Under the pieces are notes generated by a model. It was not told where the DNA came from and did no database searches. It worked only from the letters and a program-made list of their open reading frames with translations. Made by a program: the position numbers and the translations under genes. Shown here in pieces: positions 32,715 through 39,918 of a stretch of DNA of 64,000 nucleotides (positions are counted from its first letter, which is position 1; each line of letters starts with the position of its first letter). The stretch is from positions 409,037 through 473,036 of the forward strand of contig PGXY01000002.1 of assembly GCA_002839375.1 (NCBI GenBank), written 5' to 3'. The DNA comes from Spirochaetae bacterium HGW-Spirochaetae-1 (GTDB taxonomy: Bacteria > Spirochaetota > UBA4802 > UBA5550).

Positions 32715-33422
32715 ATGGGAAAATATAAAGAAAATTTATATGACAGCCCGATGGGGCTGCAAGAGAATGACGGCATGAGCACGGGCGGGAAAAATAAAGG
32801 GCGCAGACGGGGCGATGATGTATTCAATCTCACACAGGATCACCAGTTTTTTGAGATGGCGACAATTGTTATTCATCGAGATGGCGTTTTTCTGTGGGCG
32901 TCCAGGCAGGCAGAACTCATTCTCGGCGGGCCTGTAACTGGGCGGCACGTGCGGGATCATGTCGGAGAGGAATTTCACAGCCTCATGGACCTGGTCCTCG
33001 GGCGTATCCTGGCGACTGGACGATCCGGCCCAGAATCGACGATTCGCTATATATCATTATCCGGGGAATCGCTATACATCCACATGGCGTCGTACCCGGT
33101 AATCTGGCAAGGGGAGCCTGCAATACTATCAATCGGAACCGACAAATCGGACATTCAAGCGATGGCAGCATTTATCTTTGAGTTGCTGGCAGTGAAACTA
33201 TCGCCGCGCGAGATGGAATTCATGATCCTGCGTGCGCGAAAATGGAGCTACGGGGATATCTCCCAGGAGTGGGGCGTCGACCGGTTGGCCGTGAAGAATT
33301 ACAAGGGAATTATCAAGGGGAAATTAAAGACCGATGCCGAGGGATATGAGCAGACAATCGAGTTCGTCAGACTGCATCTATTCTATACGCGCGCGGAGAT
33401 TCCGCCAGAACAACCATGCTAA
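32715..33422 (+). CDS. PAS-domain regulator with LuxR-type helix-turn-helix
   Basis: A 235-residue protein. Residues about 40-155 look like a PAS fold (FFEMATIVIHRDGVFLWASR, LILGGPVTGRHVRDHVGEEF, YIHMASYPVIWQGEPAILSI). Residues about 165-215 are a GerE/LuxR helix-turn-helix (KLSPREMEFMILRARKWSYG, WGVDRLAVKNYKGIIKGKLK). It faces an XRE repressor, so a sensed small molecule or redox state may influence the lysis decision. The exact start is uncertain. Confidence 0.7.
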   Translation: MGKYKENLYDSPMGLQENDGMSTGGKNKGRRRGDDVFNLTQDHQFFEMATIVIHRDGVFLWASRQAELILGGPVTGRHVRDHVGEEFHSLMDLVLGRILATGRSGPESTIRYISLSGESLYIHMASYPVIWQGEPAILSIGTDKSDIQAMAAFIFELLAVKLSPREMEFMILRARKWSYGDISQEWGVDRLAVKNYKGIIKGKLKTDAEGYEQTIEFVRLHLFYTRAEIPPEQPC

Positions 33423-33483
33423 ACATTTGTGTGTTCACATGAATCCGTGTGACCTTTTTTTTCCGCCCGATCGGATTAATTTT

Positions 33484-33511
33484 TTGACAACGTAATACAA
33501 TTATACAATAT
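33484..33511 (+). promoter_or_regulatory. Candidate promoter before the basic peptide gene
   Basis: TTGACA (33484-33489), 16-base spacer, CAATAT (33506-33511), followed by a leader with GCATGC. Weak -10. Confidence 0.4.
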
Positions 33512-33584
33512 TGGTGCATGCGTTACAGTAGCGTGTAATGAGTCGGGAGGGCGATAAAATCCAATAAAGGGATAAAGGAGGATC

Positions 33585-33788
33585 ATGTTGAGAGCAGAAC
33601 AGAAAAAGAATTCAATCAGGCAGCGCCCAGGGAGGGGGGCAGCCAGTAGAACAGAGAAGGCGGCAAAGATCGTGAAGGCTGTTAAGGCCGTAAAAAAAGA
33701 CGCCGAGAGAGAGAGGCGTCTTTCAAAAAAGAAACGGGGGCTAATGCTGCAACTGGCTCAATCATTAGAAAAATTAAATCATAACTGA
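33585..33788 (+). CDS. Small basic protein
   Basis: A 67-residue, Lys/Arg/Ala-rich protein (MLRAEQKKNSIRQRPGRGAA ... ERERRLSKKKRGLMLQLAQS) with GGAGG before ATG. Its 3' end overlaps the convergent XRE gene by 10 bases. Nucleic-acid binding is plausible from charge alone. Confidence 0.45.
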   Translation: MLRAEQKKNSIRQRPGRGAASRTEKAAKIVKAVKAVKKDAERERRLSKKKRGLMLQLAQSLEKLNHN

Positions 33789-34129
33789 ATACCAAGAGTT
33801 CGATTCTTGTCGTAAAACGTCTCAATGGTCTGTATGAGCAATTCAAACAGGCCATTGTGTTTTTCGGGGAGTTTGTCAAATGCACGAGCCAGCCTTACAG
33901 CCTCTTCAGACATTTTCAAGTATTTTGCAATTTGTTCATCTGTAAATAAAAGACGGATCGGTTCTACGCCTAAAGCCTCCGCAGCCATTTCGATAGTTTC
34001 AGTATTTAAATGATGCCGTCCTGTTATTTGAGAAATATTACTCTCGGACCTCTTCATTCGTTTGGCCATTTCTCCACGAGATACCCCATATTCCGACATG
34101 ACCTCTGCAATTCGATCTCCGTAGTTCAT
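33779..34129 (-). CDS. XRE-family repressor 2
   Basis: A 116-residue protein with a canonical N-terminal helix-turn-helix (MSEYGVSRGEMAKRMKRSES NISQITG) and a helical C-terminus likely for dimerisation. The chosen ATG has GAGGGG seven bases upstream. It is divergent from a transcript with a short gene, a Cro-like protein and an antirepressor, so it is the best candidate for the main CI-type repressor. Confidence 0.8.
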   Translation of the reverse strand: MNYGDRIAEVMSEYGVSRGEMAKRMKRSESNISQITGRHHLNTETIEMAAEALGVEPIRLLFTDEQIAKYLKMSEEAVRLARAFDKLPEKHNGLFELLIQTIETFYDKNRTLGIQL

Positions 34130-34327
34130 TATCACCCCTCAATAAAATATTCATTATGTAATATTTAAATACAAATAATATCAATATATCAATATTGTAA
34201 TATATATCGGAAAGAAACAACTATATTTTTAACTTTTTTTAAAAATAATGTTGACAAAAGCAATAAAATAGCAACAATGTGACGTAATCAGTAACGAAAT
34301 AAACACAATAAACCGGGAGGGGCCAAG
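34130..34327. promoter_or_regulatory. Divergent immunity control region
   Basis: About 200 AT-rich bases between the repressor and the lytic transcript. TTGACA at 34251-34256 with ACAATG 17 bases on points rightward. Several GTAATAT/CAATATTG words (34155-34206) could be operator sites for the repressor. Confidence 0.5.
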
Positions 34328-34483
34328 GTGAGCAAGACACATTTGGGACTTTATGTGGAATCGGTCGACAAGGATGATTTTCAGCAAATCGTCCGCGAAG
34401 AAAAGGCCAAGGACAAAAATCAGGATCACGGGAGCATCTTTCGCAACATGCTGAAAATATTTAAAGAAACAAGGGAAAGTTAA
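34328..34483 (+). CDS. Short early-lytic peptide
   Basis: A 51-residue protein with GTG start (MSKTHLGLYVESVDKDDFQQ ... SIFRNMLKIFKETRES) and GGGAGGGG five bases upstream. First gene of the rightward immunity transcript; the next gene begins one base after its stop. Unknown family. Confidence 0.55.
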   Translation: MSKTHLGLYVESVDKDDFQQIVREEKAKDKNQDHGSIFRNMLKIFKETRES

Positions 34484-34484
34484 T

Positions 34485-34799
34485 ATGTTCGGCGGCAAAA
34501 TAAAAAACCTGCGCAAAGATGCAGGTTTGAGTCAGAAAGACTGTGCGAGAATTACCGGGGTAAGCCAGTCAACAATATCAACCACTGAAAAATCAACATG
34601 GCCCGATTCCGAGTATGTAGGTAAACTGTGTGCCCACTTGAACAAGCCGCTGGGAGAATTTTGGGACAACGAAAGTCGATCTGGCAAAGCGGAAATGTCC
34701 CCTGCATCCCTTACCCAAAAACTCGAATCTTTCCCCGAGGATAAGCAAAAAAAACTGATCCAGATATTCAACGACATTATGGATTCAATCAGAGGGTAA
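34485..34799 (+). CDS. XRE-family Cro-like regulator
   Basis: A 104-residue protein with helix-turn-helix at residues 5-45 (IKNLRKDAGLSQKDCARITG VSQSTISTTE) and an acidic helical tail. Divergent from repressor 2 and upstream of an antirepressor, the classical position of Cro. Confidence 0.75.
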   Translation: MFGGKIKNLRKDAGLSQKDCARITGVSQSTISTTEKSTWPDSEYVGKLCAHLNKPLGEFWDNESRSGKAEMSPASLTQKLESFPEDKQKKLIQIFNDIMDSIRG

Positions 34800-34803
34800 A
34801 GTA

Positions 34804-35541
34804 ATGAACGCACTACAAATATTTAACTACGAGAATAAAGAAGTCCGTACGGTGATGGTCGACGACGAGTTGTTTTTTGTGGCGAAGGATGTATGCGACG
34901 TGCTGGGAATAGATGATGTGAGGCAGGCGGTTGAGCGTATTGATTGTGATGATAAGCTGACTGGTAAAATATACCACTCAGGTCAGAATCGTGAGATGTG
35001 GATCATCAATGAATCCGGGTTGTATTCTCTCATTCTGCGATCCAATAAGCCCGAAGCCCGCCGGTTCAAAAAATGGGTCACATCGGAGGTTCTCCCGTCC
35101 ATCCGCAAAACCGGCTCCTATTCAATTACCGGTGACACTCGAAAACTCATGGCCCTGGCACTCATCGAGGCTGACAAAATCATCAAAGAGCAGGCTCCAA
35201 AGGTCGAGGCGTTCGACACATTTATGGATGCCGATAATGCCCTGGATATGGCTACCGTTGCCGGGTTGTTTGGTCTCGGTCGTAATAACTTCATGAAAAT
35301 GCTGCGGGTCGCTCATATACTCAAAAAAGACAACACTCCATATGTTGATTATCTGCACCATTTCAAGCCAGTGTTAAAGTCTATCACCAAGGGCGACATT
35401 ATCGAAAACGTGCCTGTGACTCTGTTCAGGCCGTCCGGCGTGGAGTATGTAATGAGGCGTTTCAACCTGCAATTAGTCAAACAGCCGCTTTTGTCCTTCG
35501 ACAAGAAAGAAAAATCCAATCAACAGGAGGCCTGTCAATGA
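34804..35541 (+). CDS. BRO-N / KilAC-type antirepressor
   Basis: A 245-residue protein. The N-terminal BRO domain is clear (VMVDDELFFVAKDVCDVLGI ... MWIINESGLYSLILRSNKPE, RRFKKWVTSEVLPSIRKTGS). The C-terminal part (VAGLFGLGRNNFMKMLRVAH ILKKDNTPY) is KilAC-like. Such proteins counteract repressors during induction. It follows the Cro-like gene by four bases. Confidence 0.85.
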   Translation: MNALQIFNYENKEVRTVMVDDELFFVAKDVCDVLGIDDVRQAVERIDCDDKLTGKIYHSGQNREMWIINESGLYSLILRSNKPEARRFKKWVTSEVLPSIRKTGSYSITGDTRKLMALALIEADKIIKEQAPKVEAFDTFMDADNALDMATVAGLFGLGRNNFMKMLRVAHILKKDNTPYVDYLHHFKPVLKSITKGDIIENVPVTLFRPSGVEYVMRRFNLQLVKQPLLSFDKKEKSNQQEACQ

Positions 35542-35672
35542 TGTCCATGTTCTATCTCGGTCTTATTCTCGGCATTATTGCCGGTGTGCTTCTCGGACTC
35601 CTTCTTGCCGGACAGCGGAGAGTCAGGAAGGCGGCGAGTCATGATGTACGAAATGCAAGGTGGGGCGGGTGA
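35538..35672 (+). CDS. Tiny membrane protein
   Basis: A 44-residue protein with one helix (MFYLGLILGIIAGVLLGLLL, then AGQRRVRKAASH). ATG overlaps the antirepressor stop and AGGAGG lies seven bases upstream. Unknown function. Confidence 0.55.
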   Translation: MMSMFYLGLILGIIAGVLLGLLLAGQRRVRKAASHDVRNARWGG

Positions 35673-36001
35673 GTAAGAAAATGTCAGCTAAAGAACAGGC
35701 GGCTCGACGCGCAGCAGAGAGGTCTAGATTTGGGATTTCCTTTGCGGAAAAACTTTACAACCAAATTATGCAAGAGACTACGGGAGGTAAATCAATGCAC
35801 ATACACGAAATCAAAATAAAAAAAGTTAACCGAGGTTTTATCGTTGAGGTCGGATGTCAGACATTCGTTTTTGAGAACGAAAAGAAAATGTTCGACGCCA
35901 TGGTTGAATATTGGAAAGAGCCGGCGGCAGCAGAAGCGAAGTATTGCGATTTGCCATCAAGCGGGGTGTCATGGGCAGCGACTCCACCGTCTGAAATATA
36001 A
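35669..36001 (+). CDS. Small early protein with an internal start
   Basis: A 110-residue protein from GTG 35669, which overlaps the previous stop. An internal in-frame ATG at 35795 has a much better site (GGGAGG, 7-base gap) and would give a 68-residue protein, MHIHEIKIKKVNRGFIVEVG. That shorter form resembles stand-alone small phage proteins of the type GFIVxVGCxTFVFE. Either two products or a gene fusion. Confidence 0.5.
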   Translation: MSKKMSAKEQAARRAAERSRFGISFAEKLYNQIMQETTGGKSMHIHEIKIKKVNRGFIVEVGCQTFVFENEKKMFDAMVEYWKEPAAAEAKYCDLPSSGVSWAATPPSEI

Positions 36002-36024
36002 ATAATCATACAGGAGGGTGCCGG

Positions 36025-36225
36025 ATGAATAGCGAAAACTTTATTCAGACGCTTTTAAAAATTGAATCCCTTTGTGACGACTTAACGACAGCAATGATAA
36101 TTCTCGCTCTCTGTTATGTGATCCTGATTATCGCTCTGCTGTCCTGCTTTTCCAGAGGCGGCAGGGACTATGTGATAACGAGAGACCGGGAAGGAAGAAT
36201 TTTAGTACTGAGGACTGAATCATGA
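36025..36225 (+). CDS. Small membrane protein
   Basis: A 66-residue protein with one transmembrane helix (LTTAMIILALCYVILIIALL, about residues 21-40) and a soluble charged tail. AGGAGGG upstream. Its stop overlaps the next start. Unknown function. Confidence 0.55.
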   Translation: MNSENFIQTLLKIESLCDDLTTAMIILALCYVILIIALLSCFSRGGRDYVITRDREGRILVLRTES

Positions 36226-36392
36226 CACAGACAGCAACAACACAGACAGCGAAAAGACCGCAACGCACCACGACACAAGTATGTCCGAAATGCGGCGGAA
36301 CAATGGAAGCAAAGGGCGAAGAGAAACGCTTTCTGGCAATGTTCGTCTGCCAGGCTTGCGGATTTAAAAGAGTATTGGAGGGCGATCGATGA
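36222..36392 (+). CDS. Tiny zinc-ribbon protein
   Basis: A 56-residue protein: Thr/Gln-rich start, then CPKCGGTMEAKGEEKRFLAM and FVCQACGF, a complete two-knuckle zinc ribbon. Overlaps both neighbours by four bases. Confidence 0.6.
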   Translation: MTQTATTQTAKRPQRTTTQVCPKCGGTMEAKGEEKRFLAMFVCQACGFKRVLEGDR

Positions 36393-36607
36393 ACACGCTG
36401 AATATGCAGAGGATTAACTCACACACCGAACGCCAGGCGATCACGCCGACGATCACGCAGTATCGCACCGGGACGCGCCGGTATGTCTGCCGATCCTGCG
36501 GAACACTGGTCGAGCTGGTATATTTGCCAGGGATGCAGTCAGAGACGCGGCAATATTTCCGCAAACTGGCAGAGCACAAATTTTGTTCAAAATGCCATAA
36601 GGCATAA
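36389..36607 (+). CDS. Tiny zinc-ribbon protein
   Basis: A 72-residue protein with CRSCG and CSKCHK knuckles about 30 residues apart. Start overlaps the preceding zinc-ribbon gene, suggesting coupled translation and possibly a common complex. Confidence 0.6.
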   Translation: MNTLNMQRINSHTERQAITPTITQYRTGTRRYVCRSCGTLVELVYLPGMQSETRQYFRKLAEHKFCSKCHKA

Positions 36608-36636
36608 AATTAAATCAACTATTAAGGGAGGGGGCT

Positions 36637-37050
36637 ATGAACGTATTATCATTTATTCTCGGGGGAATTTTAATTCCTTTGGTCGTAGCGATGGTGTTGT
36701 GCGCCATTGAGGGCGCAAAGTCGTACCTGGCGAAATATGCAAACTGGAAAGACTCAAGCGAGGAATGGGAACGTGACCAGGCGGTGCTGTCAGCAGCATA
36801 CGAGTATCTGGAAAAGCACGACATGGTAGATGATTTTCATGAATATTTCGACGGGATTAACGGTGAGACCGAAGAAGAATATGAAGAAGAGGAAGAGACA
36901 GGGGAAGTTGAGACCGCCGGAACCGTAGCAGATTTGGACGAGAAAGAAATGGCTGAAACTGTTATCGACCTTGATGACGAAGGTGACTCAAGCGGGGCCG
37001 CTATAGCCGCACCGGTAGCGGCGAGAGGCAGCAGACGCAAGGCCGGATAA
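36637..37050 (+). CDS. Membrane-anchored acidic protein
   Basis: A 137-residue protein with an N-terminal helix (MNVLSFILGGILIPLVVAMV), a helical middle and an extremely acidic stretch (ETEEEYEEEEETGEVETAGT). GGGAGGGGG upstream. Such acidic tails can mimic nucleic acid, but function is unknown. Confidence 0.5.
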   Translation: MNVLSFILGGILIPLVVAMVLCAIEGAKSYLAKYANWKDSSEEWERDQAVLSAAYEYLEKHDMVDDFHEYFDGINGETEEEYEEEEETGEVETAGTVADLDEKEMAETVIDLDDEGDSSGAAIAAPVAARGSRRKAG

Positions 37051-37062
37051 TAGGGCGGCACA

Positions 37063-37233
37063 ATGAGCGATACGGTCGTCATCAGTTTTGTGGAGAGGCA
37101 AGCATCCGGCCTGTGTCTCACTCCATGCCCGGCAGGGAAGGATTGCAAAGTGAATTCGAAGACATGCCAGGAATGCGGAGACTTCGCCGGGTATGTGTCA
37201 GAACGAGAAATAAGGTGCGGAGGGGTCGAATGA
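37063..37233 (+). CDS. Tiny Cys-rich protein
   Basis: A 56-residue protein (MSDTVVISFVERQASGLCLT PCPAGKDCK segment, then CQECGDF) with six cysteines. Its stop overlaps the next ATG. Probably metal binding. Confidence 0.5.
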   Translation: MSDTVVISFVERQASGLCLTPCPAGKDCKVNSKTCQECGDFAGYVSEREIRCGGVE

Positions 37234-37322
37234 ATTTTTTCAACGGATTAAAGAACTCGCTCATCGTATCGGCAGCATTATGGATTCTGATTTTTGCCGT
37301 CGTGTATATTATCGTAAGGTGA
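37230..37322 (+). CDS. Thirty-residue membrane peptide
   Basis: MNFFNGLKNSLIVSAALWIL and a further ten residues: a single transmembrane helix. Start overlaps the previous stop and GGAGGGG lies upstream. Unknown function. Confidence 0.45.
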   Translation: MNFFNGLKNSLIVSAALWILIFAVVYIIVR

Positions 37323-37326
37323 TCAA

Positions 37327-38139
37327 ATGAATTTGAAATACACCGACAACTCAAAGCAGTTAATCAAAGAGCTGCGCAAGGTGCACGGCGCACTCGCGGA
37401 GGCCGGAGCAGAGTCGCTCAACATGGGAGCCGTGAGGATGGAGCGGAACTACAAAGGGCGACTGCAACGGTTCATCCTGCGGAATAAATACACGATGGGC
37501 GCTACGAAGGTCTACAAGGCGAACGCACAGCGGTCCGGTGGTGATTTTCGATCAATAGATAATATCAATGCCTGCGTGGTGGTCCGCAAGCAGAAAGGTG
37601 GAAAGGACCACTATTTGAAGGCCCAGGAAGAGGGAAAAACAAAGATCGGCAACCCGAAAACGAAAGGTCGGGTGCCGGTCCCCCTGGACACTGCGAGGAT
37701 GGGCGGCAGCAGTCGCAGGCCGGTAGCGAGGCCGTACAGGCTGAACGTTGCAGGAGCGCAGACATTGCAGATCGGCGGGCGGCCGTTCGGAACATCGGGC
37801 GACGGATTCAACGCACGAGGCGGGGCGCAACGGTGGGCGATACTGTACAAGTACACCGGGCGCAGCGGGAGCGGAAAAGGTAATCAGAAAAAAGGCCAGA
37901 CTCACGCGGTAGGCCGGTACGGTTGGGACATGAAAAAGCCGTTCATTTTCCAGGGGATGAAAAAGGGACTCGGAATATTTGCGCTGAAGGGCGGCAGAAT
38001 CAATATGATCCGCACGCTCGAAGCTAGAGCAGTTAAGGTAAAAGCGCGGCATTATTTTGAGGAGTCGCTCAGAGATGTGAAGCCGCAGCAGTTGGAAGCG
38101 TATTTTCAAGTCGCAGCGAGGAAGAGGATTAAGAAATAG
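37327..38139 (+). CDS. Hypothetical protein, weak tail-completion (gpZ-like) resemblance
   Basis: A 270-residue, very basic protein (MNLKYTDNSKQLIKELRKVH GALAEAG start; ARHYFEESLRDVKPQQLEAY end). The helical N-terminus and final EESLRDV..LEAY helix recall gpZ-like tail completion proteins. It lies in the early region, far from other virion genes, directly before the tRNA cluster. The middle is Gly/Lys-rich. Assignment is weak. Confidence 0.4.
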   Translation: MNLKYTDNSKQLIKELRKVHGALAEAGAESLNMGAVRMERNYKGRLQRFILRNKYTMGATKVYKANAQRSGGDFRSIDNINACVVVRKQKGGKDHYLKAQEEGKTKIGNPKTKGRVPVPLDTARMGGSSRRPVARPYRLNVAGAQTLQIGGRPFGTSGDGFNARGGAQRWAILYKYTGRSGSGKGNQKKGQTHAVGRYGWDMKKPFIFQGMKKGLGIFALKGGRINMIRTLEARAVKVKARHYFEESLRDVKPQQLEAYFQVAARKRIKK

Positions 38140-38146
38140 AGAACAT

Positions 38147-38251
38147 GGCCCCGTGGCGGAATTGGTAGACGTGCCCACAACGTGGGAGGCCCGAAATACA
38201 GCGCGCGGGAAATAGGGCTGAGAATGCATGGTTCGAATCCTGCCGGGGCCA
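38147..38251 (+). tRNA. Class II tRNA-like element A (no canonical anticodon)
   Basis: A 105-base element with 7-bp acceptor stem (GGCCCCG/CGGGGCC), discriminator A, a leucine-type D-arm (GCGGAATTGGTAGACG) and a T-arm with TTCGAAT loop and one bulged T. The central part is about 17 bases too long. It folds as CCCAC-AAC-GTGGG plus CCCG...CGGG inside GCCC/GGGC, with no 7-base anticodon loop. It could be a degenerate tRNA or a tRNA mimic. Confidence 0.5.
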
Positions 38252-38286
38252 CAACGCAACGCCCGAGAAAGAGGCAAAAGCGATTA

Positions 38287-38325
38287 GCCGGGGAGTTGAG
38301 ATAGTCCGGACGCTCCCCGGCACCA
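38287..38325 (+). ncRNA. Nine-bp hairpin ending in ACCA
   Basis: GCCGGGGAG (38287-38295) pairs perfectly with CTCCCCGGC (38313-38321), followed by ACCA one base before tRNA-Tyr. It looks like a tRNA acceptor minihelix, but no other tRNA arms are seen. Confidence 0.4.
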
Positions 38326-38326
38326 T

Positions 38327-38408
38327 GGGAAGTTCGCATAATGGTAGTGCCCCCGGCTGTAACCCGGCAGGAACGTAAAGTTTGGAGGTTCGAGTCCTTC
38401 ACTTCCCA
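38327..38408 (+). tRNA. tRNA-Tyr (anticodon GUA)
   Basis: An 82-base tRNA with acceptor GGGAAGT/ACTTCCC, discriminator A, D-arm TCGCATAATGGTAGTGC, anticodon loop CTGTAAC (GUA), long variable arm (AACGTAAAGTT), and T-arm GGAGG TTCGAGT CCTTC. The long variable arm is normal for bacterial tRNA-Tyr. CCA is not encoded. Confidence 0.8.
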
Positions 38409-38631
38409 CATAAAATCCCACCGCAGCCGGATACGCGGAAAGGGTCGCGGAAAGCAGCGTAAGAGAGTCGCCACGGCTCGAATCCTCGGAGAGGGGTAAC
38501 GCTGAGTGGACGCCGCTGTTTAAACCGGTAGTCCGGGGGAGGAGTCCAGGGGCTTAGATGACCCGACGAATCCCCCGGCAACATAAAACGGACACGATCA
38601 CGCAGTACCAGATCAAAACGGGAGGGCTTAC
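38409..38631 (+). ncRNA. Gene-free structured stretch after tRNA-Tyr
   Basis: About 220 bases without an open frame. Contains a GGCTCGAATCC word like a T-loop (about 38475), GTTTAAAC and ACCGGT palindromes, and a hairpin CCGGGGGA (38533-38540) with TCCCCCGG (38571-38578). Possibly further decayed tRNAs; not resolved. Confidence 0.35.
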
Positions 38632-38856
38632 ATGATAACCAAAAGGATGAAAATTTCTTTCGCCGTACCCATGGCCGGGGACAGCGAAAAAGTGGCGATA
38701 TACTCCAAGGAGACCACGCATGAGGGAGAACTGAGCCACGATGATATTGCCGACCATATCCGGCAAGAACTCGCAGAGATCGGAAAGACGTTCGGAAAGG
38801 CGCGGGTGTTCAGTATCCTCTTTTTCGACGAACAAAGGCCGGTAATGATGCAATGA
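38632..38856 (+). CDS. Small early protein, unknown
   Basis: A 74-residue protein (MITKRMKISFAVPMAGDSEK ... ARVFSILFFDEQRPVMMQ) with GGGAGGG upstream. First gene after the tRNA cluster; stop overlaps the next start. Confidence 0.55.
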   Translation: MITKRMKISFAVPMAGDSEKVAIYSKETTHEGELSHDDIADHIRQELAEIGKTFGKARVFSILFFDEQRPVMMQ

Positions 38857-39059
38857 ACATCGAGGAGCGAGAAAAGTCAATGTTCGAGCTGTTGAGGATG
38901 GCATCTTTACGGCTCGGCAGTGGACACCCCATTCTGGCGGGATCTCTGGCACACCGGGAGATCGACACGGTATTGGAGGCCGTGACGGCAGCGAGGAGAG
39001 AGGAGGCCGGGAGCGGCAACGCGGTGAGAGGTGCGAGCGGTGCGATTGTGAGGGTGTAG
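38853..39059 (+). CDS. Small helical protein
   Basis: A 68-residue protein (MNIEEREKSMFELLRMASLR LGSGHPILAG...), helical then Gly/Ala/Arg-rich. Overlaps the previous gene by four bases. Unknown. Confidence 0.5.
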   Translation: MNIEEREKSMFELLRMASLRLGSGHPILAGSLAHREIDTVLEAVTAARREEAGSGNAVRGASGAIVRV

Positions 39060-39160
39060 AGGAGAGAAAACAAGGCAGGCTGGGCGTGGCAAGGCCGGGC
39101 GAGGAACAAGGAGCGGAGCGCGGCGCTTAAAACGCGCAAATAAAAATAGGAGCAACCCAC

Positions 39161-39358
39161 ATGCCCACCATCACCCGACACCCTGAACTCGAAGCGGCCC
39201 CGGACCGGCTGTCACTCACACCGCCGGGGGACGGCTTCGAAGGGTTCGCGGCCTCATATCCTTGCGAGTGCGGCCGGGGAGTGGTGCTGATCCGGGAGGG
39301 CAAGCCCCGGAGGTTGCAAAAGTGTTTCGAGTGCAGCATGCGGATCATTGAAATATAG
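39161..39358 (+). CDS. Small protein with CxC..CxxC zinc site
   Basis: A 65-residue protein with CECGRG and KCFECSMR knuckles in the second half and a GGAG site. One of a dozen tiny zinc-site proteins in this early region; function unknown. Confidence 0.5.
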   Translation: MPTITRHPELEAAPDRLSLTPPGDGFEGFAASYPCECGRGVVLIREGKPRRLQKCFECSMRIIEI

Positions 39359-39379
39359 TGAATATAACAGGAGTGTAGA

Positions 39380-39742
39380 ATGGCAAGAGACCTTAACAGA
39401 ACAATTCTCATCGGCAATCTCGTGAAAGACCCGGAGGCCGGTTTCACGCCGAACGGCTCCCCGCTGACCAATTTCACGATTGCCAGCAATGACGAGTGGG
39501 GGACCGGCGATCAAAAACAGGAGCACGTTTCATATTTTGATATCGTTGCATGGGGCAAGGTCGGTGAGGTAGTGGCGAAATACTGCAAAAAGGGCTCAAA
39601 GGTCAGCATCGAGGCGAAGCTCAAACAGGAACGCTGGCAGAATAGTGACGGAAAAACCTGGTCGAGGATTGTGATCACGGCCGAAACGGTGCAATTTTTA
39701 ACACCAAAAAAAGACGACTTCGAAAACAATATTCCGGTTTAA
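39380..39742 (+). CDS. ssb: Single-stranded DNA-binding protein
   Basis: A 120-residue OB-fold SSB: MARDLNRTILIGNLVKDPEA, FTIASNDEWGTGDQKQEHVS YFDIVAWGK, KKGSKVSIEAKLKQERWQNS DGKTWSR. The C-terminus is short (DDFENNIPV) and lacks the usual acidic DDDIPF peptide, so it may not recruit the host SSB interactome. It protects replication and recombination intermediates alongside the RecT-like and YqaJ proteins. Confidence 0.9.
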   Translation: MARDLNRTILIGNLVKDPEAGFTPNGSPLTNFTIASNDEWGTGDQKQEHVSYFDIVAWGKVGEVVAKYCKKGSKVSIEAKLKQERWQNSDGKTWSRIVITAETVQFLTPKKDDFENNIPV

Positions 39743-39759
39743 GGAGAGGAGGCAACCCG

Positions 39760-39918
39760 ATGAACACGAAACTCGATAAAGACATGTGCAATGTAGACGA
39801 TTCTATCGTCTGCAAGATGTGCGGGAATTACCCTGCTACAACGCCGACTGGACTGTATTGTGTCCGGTGCAATTTAACACTGCCGAAAGGATTTACCAGG
39901 CCGGTAGGGAAGTCATGA
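39760..39918 (+). CDS. Tiny zinc-ribbon protein
   Basis: A 52-residue protein with CKMCGNYP and YCVRCNL knuckles. GGAGAGGAGG upstream. Stop overlaps the nuclease start. Confidence 0.55.
   Translation: MNTKLDKDMCNVDDSIVCKMCGNYPATTPTGLYCVRCNLTLPKGFTRPVGKS

Noticed and set aside
38106..38474. Minus-strand frame of 122 codons over the tRNA cluster
   Set aside because: It is the antisense shadow of tRNA-like element A and tRNA-Tyr (the typical GFEP-type translation of T-arms). No ribosome site fits.
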